Below, piece after piece: positions 28,189 through 37,513 of a stretch of 64,000 nt of DNA (positions are counted from its first letter, which is position 1; every line of letters starts with the position of its first letter). The DNA is from Dehalococcoidia bacterium (GTDB lineage: Bacteria > Chloroflexota > Dehalococcoidia > SpSt-223). Location: NCBI GenBank assembly GCA_026003895.1, contig BPIC01000003.1, positions 301,148-365,147 on the forward strand. The letters are read 5' to 3'. Position numbers and translations under genes: made by a program. The notes beneath the pieces were generated by a model, which was not told where the DNA came from, did no database searches, and saw nothing but the letters and a program-made list of their open reading frames with translations.

Positions 28189-29286
28189 ATGCCACAAGAG
28201 CAAACCGCGACGGCCGAGCCGGCCGTCCTGCCGGGAATCGTCCGGCTCCGCTTCGTTGACGAGCGCAACTTCGCCGTCTCCGCCTATCTCCTGACTGGGG
28301 ATGACGGCTGCGTGTTGGTCGATTCCGGGTTCGCCGGTGAGGCCGCCGCTGCCGCGCTGGAGGCACAGCTTCGCAGTGTCGGCCGCACGCTGGGCGACAT
28401 CTCCACCATCGTCCTCACTCACCTGCATCACGACCACGTCGGCCAAGCGCTGCGCCTCGCCGAACGCGGGGTGACGATCCGGTACCACCCGGCTGAGCCG
28501 TCGTTGATCGCTTATCCATTTGAGGAACGGCTGGCCGGTCTGCGCGAGCTGCTCCGCGCCCACGGCACCCCCGAGGACGACCTGCCTGATCGGCCGTATG
28601 AGCCGGAGCTGCGGTTGGACGACCCGATCGAGGACGGGAGCGTGCTGGATCTTGCAGGCCAACGGTGGTTGGCAATCCAGACGCCGGGCCACACCATCGG
28701 CCATCTCTGTCTCTTCCGGCCGGACGACGGCGCACTGATCGTCGGTGACCACCTGCTTGCCTCGATCTCGACCTATGTCGGCGCGGATTCAGCCGCCGGG
28801 CCGGACATCGTTCACCGCTTTCTCGATTCGCTCGACCGGCTGGACACGCTCTCAGCGACGACGGTGCTTCCTGCCCATGGCCGAGTGTATCACGACCTGC
28901 GCGGCCGCACGGCAGCCCAGCGGGCCGACTACGCCGCGCGCCTCGACGCGGTCGCTGCGCTGCTCGACTCCACGCCGCGCTCTGCCTACGCCGTCGCTCA
29001 CGCGCTGCGCGAGCGGCGAGGGAAGAGCTGGGAGATCGGCGCATTCCGTCGCGCCCTGTTGGCGCGTCACGCCGCCGCGTTGCTCGATGAGCTGGCCCGC
29101 GTCGGCCGCGCTGAGCGCATCGACGCTCCCGGCGCGATCCGTTACCGGGCACGCTCGCGGTCGGACGCGACCGGCAGCGCTGCCATGAGCCGATCGACCG
29201 TACCGCCATCCGGCAACGCCTCGACCGCGCGGATGAGCGCATCTGGCGTCCGCCAAGCAGGGAGCCCGGCAAAGCTCCAGCAGTGA
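28189..29286 (+). CDS. MBL-fold metallo-hydrolase with a C-terminal tail overlapping the next gene
   Basis: The 365-residue protein has THLHHDHVGQA, a central HTIGH, IVGDHLLA (bridging Asp) and LPAHGRVYHDL, a complete two-metal MBL site. A winged-helix-like C-domain follows (about 245-320, RSAYAVAHALRERRG). The last about 48 codons (from 29142) are Ser/Ala-rich and lie antisense to the 3' end of the MmgE/PrpD gene, so the ancestral stop may have been lost. An upstream start at 28087 is possible, but ATG 28189 fits the domain and the -10 box. Confidence 0.8.
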   Translation: MPQEQTATAEPAVLPGIVRLRFVDERNFAVSAYLLTGDDGCVLVDSGFAGEAAAAALEAQLRSVGRTLGDISTIVLTHLHHDHVGQALRLAERGVTIRYHPAEPSLIAYPFEERLAGLRELLRAHGTPEDDLPDRPYEPELRLDDPIEDGSVLDLAGQRWLAIQTPGHTIGHLCLFRPDDGALIVGDHLLASISTYVGADSAAGPDIVHRFLDSLDRLDTLSATTVLPAHGRVYHDLRGRTAAQRADYAARLDAVAALLDSTPRSAYAVAHALRERRGKSWEIGAFRRALLARHAAALLDELARVGRAERIDAPGAIRYRARSRSDATGSAAMSRSTVPPSGNASTARMSASGVRQAGSPAKLQQ

Positions 29287-30716
29287 GCGACCTTGGCGAG
29301 CCGTTCCTCGCGGCTAAGTGGCCGGGCCGGGCTCCCGCGCAGCCTTGTCACCTCGCGCTGAAGGACTGCCCCAGAGCGGGTGCGCACCGCGAGGCGCACC
29401 GGGACGAACGCCCCTGGCGGAATGTCTGGCGCGGCGCGCACCTCGATACGAGCCATCATGTCGCGCACGAGGGGGTCGGCGGCGGCGCCGTTCCGGATTT
29501 CGCCAAGGCCGAGGCGGCCGTGCAGGAGTGCCTGGGCTGCCGTGAATGGCACACTCAGCCGCTGATGGACGAGCGAGGCATCTGGCGGAGGAAGCCGGCC
29601 CGTCCGCTCCGCGATCACGGCGCTGCACTCGATGACGACCGAGGCGATATCCTCCGCGCGGAGGCCCTCCGCGCGCAGCTCCAGCATGCCGTCGATCGGC
29701 CCGTGGGTGAGCCGCCCGGCGGGATACGGCTTGATCTCGGAATCGAGCAGCAGCCATCGCTCGCCGAGCCCGTCGAGCGCCCGTTCGCGCTCCCAGCAGC
29801 CGCCTTCGTACGTCTGGTAGTAGCCGGACGGGCCTTCGAGGATGTTCGCCGGACCGGTGCTGCCCTGACGGGCGAGCGCCACCGCGAGCAGGCCGCTCCG
29901 CGCCCCAAATCCTGGCAAGGCCCCGTGCACCGACGACCCCTCGACATGCGGCTGCCAGCACGGTGCGCCAAGACTGGCAGCGATCCCGAACGCATGGCGC
30001 GTCGCCGCCCTGTCAAGGCTACCCAAGCGCGCCCCAGCGGCAACGCCGGCGAATGCGCCCATTGCGCCGCAGCGATAGATCGTCGGGACCCCTCGGGCAG
30101 CGGCACTGACCCGACAGGCCACTTCGCCGGCGATGGCGAGAGCGGCGAGCAGCGCCCGTCCGTCGGCAATCCGGGCCTCGGCGGCCGCCGCGAGGGCCGC
30201 CGGCGCGGCTCCGGCCATCGGATGGATCAGCCCGGCCTCGAAGGCAGGATCGAACTCGGTGGAGTGAATCAGTGCGCCATTGGCGAGCGCAGCATCTGGC
30301 GCCGCGAGACGGTCTGGAAAGCCGATCACCGGTGCGTGGCCGCGACTGCTAGCCCGCAACGCCGCCACGAGTCCGGGCGTCCCCTCGGCTACTCGCCCAG
30401 CCGCCCCGACGGCAAGACAGTCGAGCAGCAGGACAGCCGCGAACTCGAGCACGTCGCGTGGAATGCGCTCAAGGGGAAGCGCGACAAAGTCGGTGAGGGG
30501 GCCGATGAGGTCATCGGCTGCCGGTTCGAGCGGGGTAGCGGCCGGTGCGAGCGGCGAGACCGGACTGACGCCGTTCCCACTCGGCCGCGTGCCGGTGCGC
30601 TCCAGGGCGCGCAGCCGATCCCGCGCTGCCGGGGTGACAATCGCTCCCGGAGGGATGATCAAAGGCGTGCCGGCGAGGGCCGCCCGCTCGACGTCGCGTT
30701 CGGTGACGATCTGCAT
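29142..30716 (-). CDS. MmgE/PrpD-family protein with an EutQ/PduL-like N-terminal segment
   Basis: The 524-residue protein begins with about 45 residues (VTERDVERAALAGTPLIIPPG then AIVTPAARDRLRAL) like the leading segment of EutQ, PduL and related microcompartment-associated proteins. A Pro/Ala linker follows, then a full MmgE/PrpD domain (about 75-510) with EFDPAFEAGLIHPMAGAAP, VGAAGR and KPYPAGRLTHGPID. The family includes 2-methylcitrate dehydratase and cis-aconitate decarboxylase relatives; the substrate is unknown. The start is 11 bp after the racemase-like gene, so they are co-transcribed. Confidence 0.82.
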   Translation of the reverse strand: MQIVTERDVERAALAGTPLIIPPGAIVTPAARDRLRALERTGTRPSGNGVSPVSPLAPAATPLEPAADDLIGPLTDFVALPLERIPRDVLEFAAVLLLDCLAVGAAGRVAEGTPGLVAALRASSRGHAPVIGFPDRLAAPDAALANGALIHSTEFDPAFEAGLIHPMAGAAPAALAAAAEARIADGRALLAALAIAGEVACRVSAAARGVPTIYRCGAMGAFAGVAAGARLGSLDRAATRHAFGIAASLGAPCWQPHVEGSSVHGALPGFGARSGLLAVALARQGSTGPANILEGPSGYYQTYEGGCWERERALDGLGERWLLLDSEIKPYPAGRLTHGPIDGMLELRAEGLRAEDIASVVIECSAVIAERTGRLPPPDASLVHQRLSVPFTAAQALLHGRLGLGEIRNGAAADPLVRDMMARIEVRAAPDIPPGAFVPVRLAVRTRSGAVLQREVTRLRGSPARPLSREERLAKVAHCWSFAGLPAWRTPDALIRAVEALPDGGTVDRLMAALPVASDRERAR

Positions 30717-30727
30717 CACCAGCGATT

Positions 30728-31534
30728 CTAACGGGAGAAGGTGTGGCGCACCGCCATGACCGATTCCGGCCGCATTCCAGCGTAAATTCCGGCGCGACTG
30801 CAGACAATCCCGAAGGCGCGCCGGATGTCGACCAAGGCCTCGATCAGTTTGATCGCGCACGAGATCAAGTCGACCACGACCGCCCCGGTCCCGGGCACGT
30901 CAACGAAATGGTGCTCGACGAGCGCCATCGAAAGGATGGTGTCGCCGCTCAGGATGACGTCGGCGCCCTGCTCGACGAGCCGGCGCGCTTGGGCCTCGTA
31001 GCGAGTGAGGATTTCGTCATGGCGGCGAGCCGCGAGGTCCTGACGGAAGCGCTCGGCTGGCATATCGAGCGGCTCGAGGCCGACGAGCCGGTCGAGCACG
31101 CCATAGCGAGCCAACTGCTCGCGACGATAGTGGACGTCTTTTAGGTGGCCGGGACCGGGTGCGTGGGGGTTCGTGATGATCCCGAATCGGTCGCCCCAGA
31201 TCGCCGCGAAATGACAGGCCGCCTCGGTTAGCCCGACCACGGGAACCGTCAGGATTTCACGAGCCTCGAGCAGCCCGGCATCCGAGCTGACACCGATTAC
31301 CGCGCCATCGTAGCCGCCCTCGTTAGCGCCGGTAATGGTGTCGATGATCTCGGTGTTCGCGAGGCGTCGTGCATCGTGGCCGCCATCGGCGATCGCTGCG
31401 CCGCGCGCCACAGGGACGATCTCGATCTCGGTCTCGGGCCGGCGAACCCGGTCGGCGATCGCCTGCACCGACCGCCAAACGACGTCGCGCCGAAAGGAAT
31501 CGACTGGCGCGGGATACTGATACCAGATTCGCAT
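30728..31534 (-). CDS. Asp/Glu/hydantoin racemase-fold protein lacking the cysteine pair
   Basis: The 268-residue protein has the racemase fold pattern: RIWYQYPAP at the start, DGAVIGVSSDAGLLEARE and VVGLTEAACHFA in the first half, GADVILSGDTILSMAL in the second. Family enzymes use two catalytic Cys, in GC(F/x)xDPG and LGCAGM. Here these positions are Val82 and Gly197. It should not racemise by the two-base thiol mechanism; an isomerase, decarboxylase or binding role is possible. GGGGGAGGAGCG precedes ATG 31534. Followed by the MmgE/PrpD gene. Confidence 0.8.
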   Translation of the reverse strand: MRIWYQYPAPVDSFRRDVVWRSVQAIADRVRRPETEIEIVPVARGAAIADGGHDARRLANTEIIDTITGANEGGYDGAVIGVSSDAGLLEAREILTVPVVGLTEAACHFAAIWGDRFGIITNPHAPGPGHLKDVHYRREQLARYGVLDRLVGLEPLDMPAERFRQDLAARRHDEILTRYEAQARRLVEQGADVILSGDTILSMALVEHHFVDVPGTGAVVVDLISCAIKLIEALVDIRRAFGIVCSRAGIYAGMRPESVMAVRHTFSR

Positions 31535-31608
31535 CGCTCCTCCCCCACGGTGACGGTATACACTGCCCGCCGGACCGCCATCCGTCAAGCGGCCGAGAGA
31601 GGCGCCTT

Positions 31609-32611
31609 AAGACCCGGCTGATCGACGTTCACCGCCATTTCGGCTGGTTTCCGGCTGACCATCTGCTCCGCATCGCCGAGATAAACGCCACGGCGACCAA
31701 GCGCGACCGTGAGGAGATTTTGGAGCGTATCAAGCGCGCCAAGACGATGGATCCGACGGGCCAAGGCGCGATCGAGGAGATGGATCACTACGGGATCGAC
31801 GTGTCAATCATCCTCGCCCTCGACTATGGGTTGGCCTAGGGCGAGGACTCGATCGCTCCGGTTGAGGAGTTCAATCGGATCACGATGGAGGTGTGCAAGA
31901 GGTATCCCTGCCGCCTGTATGCGATGTGCGGCTTTCGATCCACGGCGGCGGAACGCGGTCGCGATGGTTGAGAAGGCGGTCAAGGAATGGGGTGCGACCG
32001 GGCTCAAGGTGTATCCGCCGAACGGGTTCGCGCCGGACGATCCGGTCGCGTACCCGATGTACGAAAAGGCGGTCGAGCTCGACGTGCCGATCCTGATTCA
32101 CACTGCCAGCAACGAGCAAGTGCGGCAATCGTGGCCGCGCGGCGTTGCCAAGGTGGCCTGGGATTTCCCGACGCTGCGCATTCTGACGGGCCACGTCAAC
32201 CTACAACGCCACCTCAGGACGGACGCCTATCGAGAAGGGCTGAACGCCGCCCAGCCACACCCAAACATCTACCTCGATCTGTGCGATTGCCGGGCGCTCG
32301 GCGCCTTGGACGAAGCGAACATCCCGACCTTGCTGCGTGTCATCCGCGAATTCTTGAACTTGGTTGGCCTCGAGCGCATCTGATGGGGTACCGACCTTCC
32401 CCAAGCGGGCTTGAGCAGCAAGCAGCGGCGCGAAACCGAGATCTGGACCGATATCTTCAAGAACCTACCGGTGTGGGGCGAGAAGCACGGCGTCCACTTC
32501 ACCGAAGAGGAGCGCGACGGCAGCTGCTTATGCGCCGCCGAACGCTGTTTCAGCACCATCTTCGCCATCCGAGGAGAACCACAGCCAGTTGATGGAGAGA
32601 CGAGCGTTCGT
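31609..32611 (+). pseudogene. Disrupted amidohydrolase-2-type metal hydrolase/decarboxylase
   Basis: The reading KTRLIDVHRHFGWFPADHLL at the start has the metal-binding HxH motif of amidohydrolase family 2. GLKVYPPNGFAPDD, PILIHTASNE, LTGHVN and WGTDLP follow in the expected order. The gene has no start codon (AAG at 31609 opens the conserved region), a TAG at 31837-31839, an extra T near 31933 that shifts frame, and a TGA at 32381-32383 just before WGTDLP. The damage makes an active product impossible. It is divergent from the racemase-like gene. Confidence 0.87.
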
Positions 32612-32714
32612 TCGTTCAGTTGAAACTATGAATCGCTTCCTGTACCCTGAGTGGCCAAATCGACTACCCTCACCGCCGCGATCGTTGCTTTCATCTCACC
32701 TTCGGAGTTGAGCA

Positions 32715-34661
32715 GTGGTCCTCCCGCTCAAAGCACAGGTGCTCAAGGCGCTCGCGGAACTCGACAAGAGCCATCCCGGTAAGACGCTCCAGCGCTTCCC
32801 AGACTCATGGCAAAGCGATACCGTGCTCGAGTATGAAGGCCGACACTATCCCGCGGCTGAAGTGATCCGCCGTGCCACCAAGCGGAAGTATTCGGGGGCC
32901 TCGTGGGGAACACAATGGTTGCGCGATCTCGGGTTCAAAGTTTGGTATCGGGATGTCCCCCACGATATTCCCGAATGGGAACAGATGGTCCGAGAATGGC
33001 TGTTCACGCGACCGCAGTACAAGGACTATGCCGACTCGGTAGTTGAGTTCTTTCGGCGAGCATTATTCGAGCTTCCGTCCAAGGTCCGAGAGCGAGCTTG
33101 GTTTGGCCCGACGAGCGGAGCGGGGCTTGGCATTGTCATCGGCTCCCAGAAGGTGGCGTGGATCAGTCAAGAGCACCCCACCGGCGCACTGGTAGTTGAG
33201 ACTGCCGATGCCGTTGCGACTGAGGTGATGGAGACGAGGAAACCGTCTTCCCCCCTCTCGCTCTACTGTCCCCCTTCGATTGCCGACTTCCAGTCCGCCA
33301 TATCGAGGGACGAATTGTGGTGCTCGTATGCTCAAGCGTGTGAGTGGTTAACGGGCTCACCGCTCGGCCAGAAGCAAACGGCTCTCTCAACGAGCAAGGT
33401 ACGAGTGAGCGTGCTCATCGGTGATTATCCCCCTGATGCACCGCCGGTAACTAAGACGGGCGTGGATTCTTCCGAGACATTCGAGCTGGTACTCGCGACA
33501 CTCCGTGACCAAGGTCTGTATTTCTCAGATGAGCTCGTCGCGAACTATCTCTTGGCGCTCCAGACGAAGCGGTTCGTTATTCTGACCGGCATCTCAGGCA
33601 CCGGAAAGACCAAGCTGGCGATTGCGGTCGCCAAGTGCTTCGCGCCCCGGGCCGCGGAGCCAAGCACGCCAACCCCTTCGGGCGAAACGACCCTTGCGCC
33701 GAAGAACTACGAAGTGGTTGCGGTCCGCCCCGACTGGACCGATGGAAGAGGTCTGCTCGGATACTTCAATCCGCTCACCGAGACGTACCACACCACTCCC
33801 TTCCTCAACCTTCTGCTGCGGGCCTTGGACGAATGGAATTGCGCACAGAAGGAGGGACGGAACCCGCAACCCTTCTTTTTGATTTTGGACGAAATGAACT
33901 TGGCTCGGGTGGAGCACTATTTCAGCGATTTCCTTTCGGCCCTCGAGTCTGGCGAGCGAATCACCTTGCACCACGCCGGATCGGAGGAGATCAATCGGAT
34001 CCCGGCATCGTTGTGGGTGCCGCCGAACCTCTATTTCACCGGAACGGTGAATGTCGACGAAACGACTTACATGTTCAGTCCCAAGGTGCTCGACCGAGCC
34101 TTTACGATCGAACTCAACGAGGTGGAACTCGGCAAGTACAGCAACCCCCTCGACCGCGCCGAATCTGACTGGTCGCTCCCGCGCCTGCCCAACCCGCTCC
34201 CACCCTACCAGCCACCACAACGCGAAGATTGGGAAGCATTCGGCACACTGCTCGAAAGTGCGCTGCGTGACACTGTCACCGCGCTCAACGAACGGCTCCG
34301 GAAATACCACCGCCACTTCGGTTATCGCGTCGCGAACGAGATCGCGCGCTTCGTCCTCCTCGCCGCCGAGCAGGAGAACGACACGTCGGAGTGGCTGTGG
34401 GACGTCCTCGACCTCGCCTTGCTGCAAAAAGTGCTGCCCAAATTCCACGGGACACAGCAAGAGTTAGAACAGCCGCTCGTCGAGTTACTCGCCTTTGCCA
34501 AAGAACCGTTGCGCCAGAACGAAGGGCAGAAGAATGGCGAACCCACCGTACCTAGCGACGGAGGGAACGCTTCCACCGCCCGACTGCGCCGCTTCGAGAA
34601 CAAGGTTCAGCGTATGCTCGATCGGCTTCGCACGCAAGGCTTCACCGCCTATGTTGAGTAG
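32715..34661 (+). CDS. McrB-like AAA+ motor of a McrBC-type defence pair
   Basis: The 648-residue protein carries Walker A GISGTGKTKLA (about 292-302), Walker B LILDEMNLARVEHYF (about 388) and the McrB-type NVDETTYMFSPKVLDRAF sensor region. McrB relatives hydrolyse GTP (or ATP) and drive a McrC nuclease. The first about 70 residues (YEGRHYPAAEVIRRATK, then SWGTQWLRDLGFKV) look like the N-terminal head of ScoMcrA-like restriction proteins and may read the target; residues 85-190 form a second unrecognised domain. It starts with GTG after GGAG. The nuclease gene overlaps by 11 bp. Base use is slightly less GC-rich than neighbours. Confidence 0.88.
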   Translation: MVLPLKAQVLKALAELDKSHPGKTLQRFPDSWQSDTVLEYEGRHYPAAEVIRRATKRKYSGASWGTQWLRDLGFKVWYRDVPHDIPEWEQMVREWLFTRPQYKDYADSVVEFFRRALFELPSKVRERAWFGPTSGAGLGIVIGSQKVAWISQEHPTGALVVETADAVATEVMETRKPSSPLSLYCPPSIADFQSAISRDELWCSYAQACEWLTGSPLGQKQTALSTSKVRVSVLIGDYPPDAPPVTKTGVDSSETFELVLATLRDQGLYFSDELVANYLLALQTKRFVILTGISGTGKTKLAIAVAKCFAPRAAEPSTPTPSGETTLAPKNYEVVAVRPDWTDGRGLLGYFNPLTETYHTTPFLNLLLRALDEWNCAQKEGRNPQPFFLILDEMNLARVEHYFSDFLSALESGERITLHHAGSEEINRIPASLWVPPNLYFTGTVNVDETTYMFSPKVLDRAFTIELNEVELGKYSNPLDRAESDWSLPRLPNPLPPYQPPQREDWEAFGTLLESALRDTVTALNERLRKYHRHFGYRVANEIARFVLLAAEQENDTSEWLWDVLDLALLQKVLPKFHGTQQELEQPLVELLAFAKEPLRQNEGQKNGEPTVPSDGGNASTARLRRFENKVQRMLDRLRTQGFTAYVE

Positions 34662-36321
34662 CGGGGAGCGCCGATTGTCGATCTCCGCGTGGCGATCGCG
34701 CGAGAAGGTACGCAAAGAACACGATCGGCTCGTGCTCGATGGGCGGTCACAATGGCTCGTTCAGGGGGACGCCGAGGTTATCAACAGCTTGGTGGCCTCA
34801 GTGCGCGGCATTGCTCACCGCGTTGGACGTCGCGCGGCGATCCTTGACTTTGGCAATGCGGTCGGCCTAGTCGAGTTGCCTGGGCTTGGGCGAGTCGAAA
34901 TCGTCTCCGATACCCTCGACGCGGCAACATTCAACCAACTGCTTGTTGAGCTGACCGAGATTGTAGCAGAGCTGCCATTTTCAGTAGACACGACCACAGC
35001 ACTTCCCTACGACCGGAGTATCGTCACACGCGACGACGTGCTGTATCACGCCTATGTCTATGTGCGGCACATTCTGTCCAATGAGCCCGCCCCAGAAGAT
35101 CGCTTGCTCCCCGCCGTTGATGCAATCCTTCGCGATCCGCACCGACAATTCACGACTGAGCGTCATCTCGTTCCGCTCGACCGGCTGCGGGACGCCGATG
35201 CCATCACCCTCCTTGATCTTGTCTCCACCTCGGCGCTCACCGCCGCACCGGCGGCGCCCGGGCGTGTTGTAGAGATGCTTCGTGGCCGCTTGCCGGCCCG
35301 AATTGGCGAGCGCCGCGTTATCGCTCGTGTCGACACGGCCGAGAACCGTTTCGTCAAAGCGTTTCTTCAGCAAGTGCTAGCGATCCTCGTCACGATTCGC
35401 GAACGAGCACCTAGGCGGGGAGGCTTTACTCAACAGCTCATTCGAGAGAGCGAAGCGCTCGAGCGTGACCTCCGTCCCTTCGCTCGTCACAGTCTGTGGG
35501 ACGAGATCGGGTCGCTTACCCATCTTCCGTTAGGATCGACCGTTCTTCACGGGCGAATCGGCTATCGAACGGTGTTCAAGCACTTTGTACGACTTCGGCT
35601 CGCGGCCCGGGTCCACTTGGACTCGTCAATCATCCGTGACATCCTTGAGGCAAAGGACATTGCATTACTGTACGAATTGTGGGTCTTCTTTACAATCGCG
35701 AAGCGGATGACGGAGCGAATCGGGCAACCTCAACGCGCCATCCAATACGTCACAGAGCCCTTTCAGAAATCGGTCGAACTTGGCATTGGGCTCGAATGGC
35801 CAAATGACGTCCGATTGCTGTACAACCCATCGTTCTCGAGCTCGAGGGAGGTGACTGATCCGCTACGACGGTCTTATTCCGTCGGTCTTCGTCCCGACAT
35901 CGCTCTCGTCATTCCTGCTTCGCCACGCACCCAATTGCACCTTTTCGATGCCAAGTGCCGGGTCGAGTGGCTCGGCGCGACCGACAAAGACGATGACAAG
36001 CGCGGCATCTACCGTCGCGCCGACCTCTACAAGATGCATACCTACCGAGACGCCATTCCCGCCAGCCGCACCGCCTGGGCTGTCTATCCGGGCATCGGGG
36101 GTGAACGGACGTTCTTCGACGTTGGTATTGGGCATGATGCGAAGCACGGGGGAGTCGGCGCGATCCCCGCTCGCCCGGGAAACCTTGGTGAGCTCGATCG
36201 AGTACTCGACGAATTGCTAGATGCGGCTGGTCAGATCCCGTCCGGGCGTGGCGAAGGGCGCTCGGCGAGGGAGACCATTGAGCCAGCGGACGAGCGGTCC
36301 ACCACGCCGCCGGCAGCATAG
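34651..36321 (+). CDS. DUF2357-type PD-(D/E)xK nuclease, McrC-like partner
   Basis: The 556-residue protein has a DUF2357-like central part (ENRFVKAFLQQVLAILVTIR, then LYELWVFFTIAKRM) and a C-terminal PD-(D/E)xK nuclease core: Asp in GLRPDIALVI (about 411) and the DAK motif in LHLFDAKCRVEW (about 433). Family members are McrC-like cleavage subunits. It would cut DNA recruited by the McrB-like motor. ATG 34651 lies in the last codons of mcrB; the long upstream frame is antisense-free but overlaps mcrB and is not used. The tail after about 520 is Arg/Glu/Pro-rich. Confidence 0.86.
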   Translation: MLSSGERRLSISAWRSREKVRKEHDRLVLDGRSQWLVQGDAEVINSLVASVRGIAHRVGRRAAILDFGNAVGLVELPGLGRVEIVSDTLDAATFNQLLVELTEIVAELPFSVDTTTALPYDRSIVTRDDVLYHAYVYVRHILSNEPAPEDRLLPAVDAILRDPHRQFTTERHLVPLDRLRDADAITLLDLVSTSALTAAPAAPGRVVEMLRGRLPARIGERRVIARVDTAENRFVKAFLQQVLAILVTIRERAPRRGGFTQQLIRESEALERDLRPFARHSLWDEIGSLTHLPLGSTVLHGRIGYRTVFKHFVRLRLAARVHLDSSIIRDILEAKDIALLYELWVFFTIAKRMTERIGQPQRAIQYVTEPFQKSVELGIGLEWPNDVRLLYNPSFSSSREVTDPLRRSYSVGLRPDIALVIPASPRTQLHLFDAKCRVEWLGATDKDDDKRGIYRRADLYKMHTYRDAIPASRTAWAVYPGIGGERTFFDVGIGHDAKHGGVGAIPARPGNLGELDRVLDELLDAAGQIPSGRGEGRSARETIEPADERSTTPPAA

Positions 36322-36469
36322 GGCTCTGCGTCGGGGCGAGCTCGACCTTCAGTGGTTTGCGGACCGGATCGGGGATTAGGCGCTCGGTTGCCTTGCTAGA
36401 ACCCCTCGGGACGAGCACGCGGTGCGCCGTTCCGTCCACGGTGCTTGCCAGCCAGCCGCGGGAGCGTCA

Positions 36470-36478
36470 TGCTACGCT
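36470..36478 (+). promoter_or_regulatory. Extended -10 box (TGCTACGCT) of the LLM oxidoreductase
   Basis: TACGCT with TGC in front; predicted start about 36485, then a short leader with GGAGAA before ATG 36503. Confidence 0.45.
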
Positions 36479-36502
36479 GGCAGCCCCGGATTGGAGAACG
36501 TC

Positions 36503-37513
36503 ATGATCACCCGCTTTGGGATCGCGCCCCTGACCGGTCCCTTCGTCGACGACTATCGGCTGATCGCCGCCGCGGAGGAGGCCGGCTTCGAGAGCGGCTG
36601 GACAAACGACGGCACCGTCGACGGCTACGTTCGGCTCGCCGCCTACACGGCCCACACCAAGCGGATGATCTTCGGCACCGGCGCAGTCATCCAGCCGCTG
36701 CGCAATCCTATCACCCATGTTGGCGCAGCGCGCGATCTCGCCGAGATGTCGGATGGCCGCGTCATCATCGGCGTCGGATCCGGCGTCAAAGGCCAGTTGA
36801 ACACCTTTTACGGCATCTTTGGTGATCAAGCGGAGCACCCCGCGCCACGAATGCGCGAGTTCGTCCAACTGTTCAAGCTCTTGACCGACCCCGATCGCCA
36901 AGGACCGGTCACCTTCGAAGGGCGCTTCTTCAAGCTGGCGGCCGGCCGCGCCCGTCCGTGGCGGCAGCGCATCCCGATCTACGTCGCCGCCGTCAACCGT
37001 CATATGCTCAACGTCACTGGCGAGCTTGCCGACGGCCTGATCGGCCATCCGATCTACAGCTACGAGTATCTCAAGAACGTCGTTGTGCCGACGATCACCG
37101 CGGCGCTCGACCGCGCCGGCCGGGACCGGGCCAGCTTTGATTTCTCGAGCTACATCCTGACATCGATCAACGAGGACCGCGACCTCGCGAAGCGCGACGT
37201 GGCGATTTCGCTCGGCTTCTACCTCTCGCCACGGGCGTTCGATTGCATTTTCGACGAGAGCGGCTGGGAAGAGGAGAAAGTGACCGTCCGCCAGGCATTC
37301 CGCAGCGGCAACCTCGAAAACCTGGCGACAGCGGTCAGCGAGCGCATGCTTGACTCCTGCACCCTCTATGGGACCGCCGACGAAGTGCGGGCCAAACTGA
37401 CGCGCTACGACGGGCTGCTCGACCAGGTGATCCTCTACTCGCCGGGCCATCTCGTCCCCAAGGAGCGACAGTACGCCAACTTCTCCCGGATTGTGCAAAC
37501 CTTCGGCCGCTGA
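36503..37513 (+). CDS. LLM class (luciferase-like) flavin/F420-dependent oxidoreductase
   Basis: The 336-residue protein shows the bacterial-luciferase TIM barrel: ITRFGIAPLTGPFVDDY, then AAEEAGFESGWTNDG, GTGAVIQPLRNPITHVGAA, EMSDGRVIIGVGSG and IPIYVAAVNRHML. The conserved AARDLAEMSDGR segment is seen in F420-dependent reductases and monooxygenases. Cofactor (FMN or F420) and substrate are open. GGAGAACGTC before ATG 36503 fixes the start. It is a single-gene unit. Confidence 0.88.
   Translation: MITRFGIAPLTGPFVDDYRLIAAAEEAGFESGWTNDGTVDGYVRLAAYTAHTKRMIFGTGAVIQPLRNPITHVGAARDLAEMSDGRVIIGVGSGVKGQLNTFYGIFGDQAEHPAPRMREFVQLFKLLTDPDRQGPVTFEGRFFKLAAGRARPWRQRIPIYVAAVNRHMLNVTGELADGLIGHPIYSYEYLKNVVVPTITAALDRAGRDRASFDFSSYILTSINEDRDLAKRDVAISLGFYLSPRAFDCIFDESGWEEEKVTVRQAFRSGNLENLATAVSERMLDSCTLYGTADEVRAKLTRYDGLLDQVILYSPGHLVPKERQYANFSRIVQTFGR

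Noticed and set aside
29283..30731. 482-codon plus-strand frame
   Set aside because: Antisense to the MmgE/PrpD gene; Arg/Gly-rich and featureless.
36445..36450. TTGCCA as -35 of the LLM gene
   Set aside because: The spacing to TACGCT is 22 bp, too long for a normal promoter.
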